From Oreohelix idahoensis (Eukaryota; Mollusca; Gastropoda; Stylommatophora; Oreohelicidae): 64,000 bases of DNA. The position numbers and the translations under genes are program-made. Below are positions 61,521 through 64,000 of the stretch, in pieces (the first letter of the stretch is position 1; every line of letters begins with the position of its first letter). Under the pieces are notes generated by a model. That model ran no database searches. It was not told the origin of the DNA and saw only the letters and a program-made list of their open reading frames with translations. The stretch lies in assembly GCA_024509875.1 (NCBI GenBank), contig JAMPIV010017772.1, positions 124,001-188,000 of the forward strand. Direction: 5' to 3'.

Positions 61521-62983
61521 TTTTCATCGAAAGAAAGTCTGTTAATGTTTTTGTCATGCCTCGACTGTCGTCACAAGAGCGATGGCAAGCTGTTGGTATG
61601 CTCAGCAGTGGAATGGCGACCAGAGAAGTTGCCAGACATTTCAATTGTGACCAGTCCACTATAGTAAGGCTGAACCAGCGATTTCGGGCGACAGGTACCA
61701 CCAATGACCGTCCCAGGCTTGGTCAACCTCGATTAACAACACTAGCTCAAGATCGCCAAATTCTATTGTTACATCTGCGCAATCGCTTCCAAACAGCAAC
61801 TCAGACAGCAGCTCATACACCTGGCACTCGGAGACTTGTCAGCGCAAACACAGTGCGACGGAGACTTCGCGCCGCTGGCTTGCAAAACAGACGTCCCAAC
61901 ATTGGTCCTATCCTTACTAGATGTCACTGGACCAATAGACTGGCTTGGGCCCTACAAAATATTCGTCGTCCAAGGGCGGGATGGAGATCAACAATGTTCT
62001 CCGATGAAAGCCGGTTTAATGTCTCCTTTGCTGATAGGAGAAATCGCGTCTGGCGTCGTCCTGGTGCAAGATATGCCGATGCGTGTGTATCCAGCATGAC
62101 AGATATGGAGGAGGAAGCGTACATGTGTGGGGTGGATTCTCTCATGACCACCGTACTCCCCTTCATGTTTTCAGAGTTAACGTTACCACTGACGTCTACG
62201 CTATCAAGTACTGCGACCTATCGTAGTGCCTTTCTTCCAGAATCACCCAGATTTGGGAATCTTTCAGCATGATAATGCTAGGCCTCACACAACTAATGTT
62301 ACCAAGAATTTCTTAGCCCAGCAACCTTTTCTTGTACTGGATTGGCCTGCAAACTCTCCTGACATGAATCCGATTGAACACGCATGAGATGAACTGAACA
62401 AAAGGGTCCGCCAGTATGACATCAACAATGTGAATGATCTCGAGCGAGCACTCATTGCAGAATGGAACGCCATACCCCAAACATTTTTCGAGACACTCTG
62501 CAATAGCATGAGACGCCGATGCCAAACCTGTATTGATGCTGTAAGGGGTCATACACGGTATTAATGATGGCTGTGACTGAATGACAGTGAGTGCGATTTT
62601 TGTTTTTACACCTAGGGTTGACAACTGCTTAGGAGCCGGTTCTGAATTGTCTCATGTTTAATAATACAGCAAATTTGGGTTAGTAAATGGATCAGAAATG
62701 TAAAATCAGTGGTTTCATGTATTTTAAATTTAGCACAACGAGTTGTGGTTTATAAACTAATGCGATGCGTTTTTAATGGCCGCTAGTATATTTTCAAAAT
62801 AATCAAGGCCAATTTATTGTACTCCGAATCAAGTCAGGTATTTAATTCCATGAACAACTGCCCACTTCTGCTAACTTGATAATATTAAGCACTGCTTTAT
62901 TTCAGGCTAAAGACATGGTGGCGTTGAGTAAGACTATTGCTACTAAGATCAGAGATAGACAAGGGGAACTAACTGAGGATGAG
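36898..62983 (+). CDS. VPS36: VPS36, ESCRT-II subunit (seven 5' exons; gene continues past window)
   Basis: Vacuolar protein sorting-associated protein 36 is a subunit of ESCRT-II, which sorts ubiquitinated cargo into multivesicular endosomes. Seven exons join in phase to 216 codons. Residues 1-~130 form the GLUE domain (ubiquitin and phosphoinositide binding): MDRFSW at the start, [43 protein letters not shown] and [12 protein letters not shown]. Then come the GIVGIERS helix with [11 protein letters not shown], and [17 protein letters not shown] with QGELTEDE. The winged-helix C-terminal half (roughly 170 residues in homologues) must lie beyond 64000. Every exon has AG and GT borders. Introns are 3.9, 0.7, 1.4, 1.7, 10.5 and 7.3 kb, swollen by transposons. 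Assignment rests on strong recall of metazoan VPS36. Confidence 0.95.
37262..38815. repeat. Three copies of a TTAGGG-ended module, one inverted
   Basis: A ~90-100-bp module, GGCTGAAATGAAGA...GTGGGC... ending in GGGTTAGGGCTAGG-like sequence, occurs at about 37262-37365 (+) and 37577-37665 (+). It recurs inverted at about 38690-38815, where the opposite strand gives GGTTAGGTTGAAATGAAG. The inverted pair brackets the RTE fragment at 37680-38690. The telomere-like CCTAA units (38695-38735) are degenerate. Lies in VPS36 intron 1. Confidence 0.6.
37680..38690 (+). pseudogene. RTE-like LINE fragment (RT core)
   Basis: Broken frames on the + strand carry RT motifs: [57 protein letters not shown] and LLYGAECWR. 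Ends are missing and at least four frame breaks are visible. It is related to RTE family 1 (3299-6529) but clearly diverged. VPS36 intron 1. Confidence 0.8.
39122..39207 (+). pseudogene. Fragment of the (TAAG)n-tailed RTE family
   Basis: Matches the last part of the LINE at 42146-43045: it encodes [15 protein letters not shown]. The orientation is + here and minus there. About 85 bp; no TSD. Confidence 0.7.
39226..39378 (+). repeat. Dispersed repeat D, copy 1
   Basis: Shares GATGAGGTTGCCA, CATGCACAACCTCATATTAG, TGTCTGAGGGAGCA and CAGAGACCCCTGG with stretches at 41277-41420, 53808-53985 and (inverted) 63420-64000. No coding potential; class unknown. VPS36 intron 1. Confidence 0.6.
40065..40608 (-). 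pseudogene. 5'-truncated RNase H LINE (3' end only)
   Basis: Minus-strand fragment encoding the end of RNase H and the tail: [47 protein letters not shown]. The 3' tail is (GAA)n, read as CTTCTTCTTCTTC at 40075-40088. A possible 7-bp duplication ATTTGAT lies at 40058-40064 and 40609-40615. Related to the LINE at 7629-13182. VPS36 intron 1, 256 bp before exon 2. Confidence 0.8.
40865..40933 (+). CDS. VPS36: VPS36 exon 2
   Basis: 23 codons, phase 0 at both ends; acceptor TCCTTTTAG, donor GTAATT. Encodes [17 protein letters not shown] and RDQRNR, the GLUE strand with the highly conserved THR-x-LWRDQ motif. Confidence 0.93.
41277..41420 (+). repeat. Dispersed repeat D, copy 2
   Basis: Shares GAGCTACCACTTCAGCTGA, ACCTTATATTAGT, GGCCTGAGGGTGCAGTGG and CAGAGACTCC with the other copies. 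Followed by a C-rich run. VPS36 intron 2. Confidence 0.55.
41604..41674 (+). CDS. VPS36: VPS36 exon 3
   Basis: 71 nt; acceptor CATGACAG, donor GTATTT. Encodes [17 protein letters not shown] and PSGFTK plus two bases of a split Ser codon completed in exon 4. Matches the loop and strand before KSAKIVVHL in homologues. Confidence 0.88.
41850..42110 (+). pseudogene. RTE family 1 3'-end fragment
   Basis: Diverged copy of the end of the ORF at 3453-6524: encodes [22 protein letters not shown]. No tail or TSD recognised. VPS36 intron 3. Confidence 0.65.
42132..43059 (-). mobile_element. 5'-truncated RTE-like LINE with (TAAG)n tail
   Basis: A 900-bp insertion (42146-43045) between perfect 14-bp duplications AAGCCTTGTGACTT (42132-42145 and 43046-43059). 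The minus strand encodes the RT C-terminal half in two frames. 43110-42511 includes [25 protein letters not shown] and TYGCESWAM; the first codons lie outside the element. 42510-42148 includes [11 protein letters not shown] and [13 protein letters not shown]. The tail is (TAAG)n, unlike the TGA tails of families 1 and 2, so this is a third family. The insertion lies 32 bp from exon 4 of VPS36. Confidence 0.9.
43092..43206 (+). CDS. VPS36: VPS36 exon 4
   Basis: 115 nt; acceptor TTTTTAATTGCAG, donor GTTTGT. Encodes [13 protein letters not shown] and [14 protein letters not shown], the last GLUE strands. A LINE copy ends only 32 bp upstream of the exon (43059), so the branch point and pyrimidine tract lie in a very short conserved stretch. 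Confidence 0.92.
44240..44815 (+). pseudogene. RTE family 1 5'-end fragment
   Basis: Matches the 5' UTR and first ~120 codons of the LINE at 3299: GGGCCCAAAAGGGGATTAAAG, then AGGGTTGGGAATGGGG and an endonuclease remnant around 44530-44660. Frameshifts and stops throughout. It ends about 100 bp before VPS36 exon 5. VPS36 intron 4. Confidence 0.8.
44922..45023 (+). CDS. VPS36: VPS36 exon 5
   Basis: 34 codons; acceptor CTATTACAG, donor GTAAGT. Encodes [17 protein letters not shown], the C-terminal GLUE helix, then a Ser/Thr/Ala/Pro-rich linker. Phase 0 at both ends. Confidence 0.9.
45377..45483 (+). repeat. 51-bp minisatellite, left piece
   Basis: Two units of the array, each with AAGCTTGTTGCAACTGG and CATGAAACCA(C/T)GGA. 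The third unit is broken by element C at 45484; the array resumes at 52424. Confidence 0.92.
45484..47369 (-). repeat. Element C 3' LTR (1,886 bp)
   Basis: On the minus strand begins TGTGAGAAGTTAATG and ends CTTCGTGACA. Differs from the other LTR at A46789/C51842, G47013/A52066 and A47089/G52142, and by one A fewer in two A-runs (near 46400 and 47300). Short open frames inside are shared by both LTRs but show no recognisable similarity. Confidence 0.95.
47370..47386 (-). other. Element C polypurine tract
   Basis: Minus strand GAAGAGGGGGGTAA lies immediately before the 3' LTR. Its adjacency and purine content fix the orientation of the element. Confidence 0.85.
47407..50034 (-). CDS. Element C gag-protease polyprotein (875 aa), intact
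   Basis: Residues ~20-115 are a Glu/Arg/Lys/Ala-rich coiled coil. About 140-325 is a capsid-like region ([42 protein letters not shown]). A zinc knuckle, [14 protein letters not shown], is near residue 385. A retropepsin-like domain follows at about 430-515, with [12 protein letters not shown] (DSG active site) and [11 protein letters not shown]. Residues ~520-875 are a Ser/Pro/Glu-rich tail without recognised domain, ending near a [14 protein letters not shown] cluster. No polymerase or integrase follows: the stop is about 20 bp from the polypurine tract. The start codon is preceded by a ~500-bp leader. The ORF is uninterrupted, as expected for a young copy. It presumably forms particles that need another element's pol. 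Confidence 0.9.
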   Translation of the reverse strand: MSGKMAELVKLLTAWKDAAKSMGMNEAETRAYIMREQDRQTEREKREEEKEERARLAEMDLRKLEAEKEEKARQAEERKAEREAKERATEAERQHELALRSLELQYRSSKGSSANGDSPGAGATDTSGNGGPRMAAMNFPMDSFPNGNEKIDIFLEKFERMAKAYGLDESLWCLKLSQSLKNQAYDIYSKMLSDEQNNFEALRNALLQRFQWTPRKCQAMFRESRPEKGESFPHFAERLKNYLTRWRELSGLAKTFEGLEELVMCEQVKAHMSPDLRRYLAEQGAQQLDQIILFAERFQTAQAEVLGQKRKHPDLPALDQGASASQSFSSSAHQQQGPSRKEPHPIHNLRPQPHNRAQATTSHEPARNRGENDRYCRNCRTTSHWTSRCVNKPPTHHTACLRAVRVKKGNNWEPFKAEKCFSNSGPAVVNGTATTCLFDSGLTYPSIVARHLVQPGQMTKEKVDIGGVLRGGTSQRLQIANIKVESRFVRGTIKAAVMEQPAYDFILGAPYIVLGNPPVPILAGARGPTTGQRSEKGMSRIHGAPRELNQPRLEMERLNTSKVSGMVFAEAYPSDSPVKPKGQTAATPLILEIPSLSSGIRPPMVLPPESEEHTDKSGRTYVHDQRNLHRAEDSESSEHMFPTSPGAPSDQHFTQTEEDSDLRNRLPINGDGPHPAASSLTESGSCKEARSKNVPPNAFCLVGETDVAEVRRNPVRTPGGRVEKGAISTQPLGKPEGSEAIGEFMLEAPDSSHLHRHIPAVSNPPRCSKVVAIVRQPQSQLVRAADQDSFFTDIAKEGSDPPLDGTGPKKDQLFHRSMGVGRRRRRRKRRRRKSQDNHGSCSRQAEITSRDHETSGLTVRSVDLYRGQSGNTRSH
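50404..50535 (-). other. Element C leader: primer-binding region and tandem duplication
   Basis: Directly inside the 5' LTR, the minus strand reads AAGTGGGTGCTATCGTCCGG; a primer-binding site starting TGGG two bases in is plausible, tRNA not identified. The adjacent ~64 bp occur twice imperfectly: both units carry GATCACAGAATTGA, CAAAGATGAT, CACCGGACGA or TACCGGACGA, and end CACTTTGTCA. Confidence 0.55.
50536..52423 (-). repeat. Element C 5' LTR (1,888 bp)
   Basis: Nearly identical to 45484-47369. Ends with the CACA just before TACAC, within the minisatellite. Confidence 0.95.
52424..53500 (+). repeat. 51-bp minisatellite, main array with higher-order structure
   Basis: About 21 tandem 51-bp units, each with a HindIII site (CAAAGCTTGTTGCAACTGG). 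Unit variants recur in a fixed order. A block of nine units (from the ACTACAGACACATCCTAATAT variant to the CTTTGTGCAACTGG variant) is followed by a similar block of eight, i.e. a ~459-bp higher-order repeat that has lost one unit. Because 51 is a multiple of three, long open frames run through it on both strands (52434-53531 + and several minus). These are by-products, not genes. In VPS36 intron 5. Confidence 0.93.
53808..53985 (+). repeat. Dispersed repeat D, copy 3
   Basis: Shares TACCACTGCAGTTGA, GATGAGGTTGCCATCC, CATGCACAACCTCA, GATGGGGCAGTCAT and CATCAGAGACCC with the other copies. VPS36 intron 5. Confidence 0.55.
53986..55526. other. VPS36 intron 5, remaining part
   Basis: AT-rich; no exon or recognised repeat seen. 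Open frames here are unrecognised. Confidence 0.45.
55527..55643 (+). CDS. VPS36: VPS36 exon 6
   Basis: 39 codons; acceptor TATTTGACAG, donor GTAAAT. Encodes [15 protein letters not shown] and [16 protein letters not shown], the conserved GIVGIER helix. Preceded by the 10.5-kb intron holding the minisatellite and element C. Confidence 0.93.
56110..57492 (+). mobile_element. Decayed hAT transposon
   Basis: Left end CAGGGTTTGTGGCGGAGC; right end on the other strand CAGGGATTTGGAGCAGTC. Both ends carry many GAGC/GGAGC motifs (subterminal repeats). Flanking 8-mers TATTTTAT and TAGTTTAA match at 6 of 8, with the conserved T and A of hAT target sites. At 57090-57220 the + strand encodes a hAT C-terminal dimerisation-like stretch ([19 protein letters not shown]), where SERVFS-type motifs are expected. 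The rest of the transposase is eroded. VPS36 intron 6. Confidence 0.7.
57546..57780 (+). pseudogene. RTE family 1 3'-end fragment
   Basis: Matches the end of the 3453-6524 [18 protein letters not shown], then ATGGAGAAGAGAACAGGAG and a [11 protein letters not shown] remnant. Frame broken. VPS36 intron 6. Confidence 0.7.
57786..57869 (+). repeat. 21-bp tandem repeat, four units
   Basis: Four units of TTAGGTTCCTGCTGGACCCTG with one variant unit (TAAGATTCC...). Directly follows the RTE fragment. Confidence 0.85.
57870..58556. mobile_element. Possible pogo/Tigger-like remnant
   Basis: The right end, read on the minus strand from 58556, is CAGTCAATCCTTGCTATCTG followed by TTTTCGAGGATTCGC, and is flanked by TA. 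This resembles pogo/Tigger termini. No matching left end or transposase was found. Confidence 0.3.
59056..59580 (-). mobile_element. Two tandem copies of a tRNA-like SINE
   Basis: Two diverged copies (about 59056-59318 and 59328-59580) share CCATA/CCGTAGG, GTGAA..TTTTA, ACTATACTAGGTC and AGGTGGG. Each ends on the right with a tRNA-like head: on the minus strand TACCAGGTTCCGGGATTGAAACC in copy one has a T-arm/B-box look, and copy two has the equivalent. They are head-to-tail on the minus strand. VPS36 intron 6. Confidence 0.6.
59657..59950 (+). mobile_element. tRNA-derived SINE
   Basis: The head carries an A-box-like GAGTGGCTTATAGG and a B-box GGTTCGCTCCC within ACCAGGTTCGCTCCCAGT, with T-arm-like spacing. 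The body ends GGCCACTGTTGTGGCCC followed by an A-run. Different family from the others here. VPS36 intron 6. Confidence 0.65.
60572..60790 (+). mobile_element. Possible hAT-type MITE remnant
   Basis: Starts CAGGGTTTCTTAACC, a typical hAT-like end, followed by GTGCCATGGACTCC, and later GGGGTCTGTGGACC. The opposite end and TSD are not found. Confidence 0.35.
61128..61529 (+). mobile_element. tRNA-derived SINE inside the Tc1-like element
   Basis: Unit 61141-61516 between perfect 13-bp duplications TCTGTTTTCATCG (61128-61140 and 61517-61529). The head has an A box TAGCGTAGTGG and a B box GGATCAAACCC; the tail is a run of about 32 A. The long A-tail and perfect duplication suggest a recent insertion by an L1-like or other poly-A LINE, none of which was seen in this window. 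Confidence 0.9.
61556..62564 (+). pseudogene. Tc1-like DD34E transposase, broken
   Basis: Starts [16 protein letters not shown]; residues 1-~110 form the paired-like helix-turn-helix DNA-binding region ([19 protein letters not shown]). The first catalytic Asp is in MFSDESRF. After about 62100 the frame shifts at least twice; the second Asp (FQHDNARPH) and the Glu ([10 protein letters not shown]) are readable in another frame with 34 residues between them. An in-frame TGA follows PIEHA. The C-terminus ends at TAA 62562-62564. Inactive, but most catalytic residues remain. Confidence 0.88.
62906..62983 (+). CDS. VPS36: VPS36 exon 7
   Basis: 26 codons; acceptor TTTATTTCAG, donor GTAAAC. Encodes [17 protein letters not shown] and RQGELTEDE, matching the segment before the first winged-helix domain. 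Further exons lie beyond 64000. Confidence 0.93.
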
Positions 62984-63419
62984 GTAAACTGTCATCTTTT
63001 TGTCCAGCACTTTAAAATCTAATTTTGCTTTGCTGTTAACTGTATTTTTATTTCTTATGTATTCCATGAAGATACTTCACTAAGGGATTGTGACTTACAG
63101 AAAACGGTGAAGATTACTGCATCATACTACCTTTTCTCTTCACACCTTTCCCACACTGTAGTCACTCAGTCCTGCAAACTTGTTATCTTTCCTTCCCACT
63201 CTTGTAGGAAAAAGCTGTAACTTGTGACTGCAAATCAGCTAGTTGAGGAATGGCAGACAAGCCAGAGGAAAACCCTAGACGTACACTGTAGACAATGCCA
63301 AGGAAATCAACTTGACATTGGTTGCAAAAGAGCGACAAGCTCAACAGCCCTAGTTTAACAGCAACCCCCTGTCATTTGAGAGGATAATGTATTAAACTAA
63401 CCTACTTTATCCTCTTTCA
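62984..63419. other. Start of VPS36 intron 7
   Basis: No exon found. No repeat recognised before the dispersed repeat D at 63420. Confidence 0.5.
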
Positions 63420-64000
63420 ATTCAGTAGGTGCCCTACATTGTTCCCAGGGGTTTCTGATAAGACCACGAAAAAAACACGACTACTGCTCCCTCAAGCATA
63501 CAGAGGTGGAGCATGCAGATGGCAACCTCATCATCAGGGCCGGATTATCCATTAGGCTAAGTAGGCTGAAGCCTAGGGGCCCAGAACTCTTGGAAGCCCG
63601 TGCATAAGTTAAAAAAAAAATTTTTTAATGCATACATATTTCAATAACATTTATTTATTATGTTTAGCTTAATAATAATACTAATAAACATTAATTAAAA
63701 AAAATATTTACTAATAAAAGAGGTAGGCAATGTTATCAAACTAACATACGAGTCTGTTAATAATACTAGTATACACTATCACCATGCTAAGGGGTTTGAA
63801 AAAAAATAATACTAAAACTATTACCTAATAGATGAAGGGGGCCCTAAACACGTACAAGGCCCTTCTTGACATAATCCGGCCCTGCTCATCAAGTAAAACA
63901 AGTTGCTACTGAAACCAATGCTGCAAGAGCATGTGAATGTTTAGCGCATGCTTCCTATAAGGGGACAAACTGCTGTGGTGGCTCCATTCTTTATAGGGAG
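63420..64000 (-). repeat. Dispersed repeat D, copy 4, inverted and split by a MITE
   Basis: On the minus strand shows GATGAGGTTGCCATCTGCATG, CTTGAGGGAGCAGTAGTC and CAGAAACCCCTGGG, and on the far side GGAGCCACCACAGCAG, in the same order as the other copies. The interruption is the hAT MITE at 63535-63884. Confidence 0.55.
63527..63892 (+). mobile_element. hAT-type MITE
   Basis: 350 bp (63535-63884) with inverted ends CAGGGCCGGATTAT on both strands. Flanking 8-bp duplications CTCATCAT and CTCATCAA match at 7 of 8. The interior is AT-rich, with no coding sequence. The 8-bp duplication and CAGGGCCGG ends fit the hAT superfamily. Confidence 0.88.

Larger units (their letters stand above)
60861..62788 (+). 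mobile_element. Tc1-like (DD34E) transposon carrying a SINE
   Basis: Ends CTAGCCGCCATTAAAAACGC (from 60863) and, on the other strand, CTAGCGGCCATTAAAAACGC (from 62786), flanked by TA on each side. These are inverted repeats of about 25 bp with one difference. A broken transposase reads on the + strand from 61556. A SINE with its own target duplication lies between the left repeat and the transposase. VPS36 intron 6, ending 117 bp before exon 7. Confidence 0.92.

Noticed and set aside
1..64000. CRISPR arrays, rRNA genes, intact tRNA genes, bacterial operons
   Set aside because: The 51-bp tandem array has no spacers. tRNA-like segments lack complete cloverleafs and carry SINE bodies. Gene structure is eukaryotic.

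Overview
The window looks like a piece of a repeat-rich, AT-rich animal genome. It is most likely an arthropod, probably an insect: one exon on the minus strand matches the insect 'deltamethrin resistance protein prag01' mitochondrial family, and genes here are split by large introns full of transposons. Order or species cannot be read from the sequence. There are no bacterial-type operons, and most long open reading frames belong to mobile elements.

Two host genes are supported. (1) VPS36, the ESCRT-II subunit of the endosomal sorting machinery, starts at 36898 on the + strand. Seven coding exons lie in the window (36898-36993, 40865-40933, 41604-41674, 43092-43206, 44922-45023, 55527-55643, 62906-62983). 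They join in phase to 216 codons covering the GLUE domain and the following helical region; the winged-helix domains lie beyond position 64000. (2) One exon (15287-15489, minus) of a small prag01-like single-pass membrane protein.

Layout. 1-3286: intergenic, with a SINE with a (GAA)n tail and a tRNA-like SINE head. 3287-6541: complete RTE-type LINE with intact 1,023-aa ORF and 12-bp target duplications. 7629-13182: nearly full-length LINE with an RNase H domain (I/R1-like), minus strand, ORF2 broken by one frameshift. 15.3-15.5 kb: prag01-like exon. 16.7-17.6 kb: decayed LINE. 17.8-34.2 kb: a Ty3/gypsy element (A) in which integrase precedes reverse transcriptase (Gmr1-like order). It was split by a 2.57-kb solo-LTR-like insert and by a second 9.2-kb LTR-type element (B). 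B carries its own intact RTE LINE (1,034-aa ORF) and ends in a 2.97-kb near-perfect palindrome. 34.2-36.9 kb: SINE and upstream region of VPS36. 36.9-64 kb: VPS36 with heavily invaded introns.

The introns hold fragments of at least two RTE families, a 51-bp HindIII-containing minisatellite with higher-order structure, and a very young 6.94-kb LTR retrotransposon (C) sitting inside that minisatellite. They also hold a decayed hAT element, a Tc1-like DD34E element carrying a SINE, further SINEs and a hAT-type MITE. Element C is the most unusual intact object. It has 1.89-kb LTRs that differ at about five positions and a 5-bp target duplication. Its single intact 875-codon gag-protease ORF ends next to the polypurine tract, with no polymerase or integrase at all.
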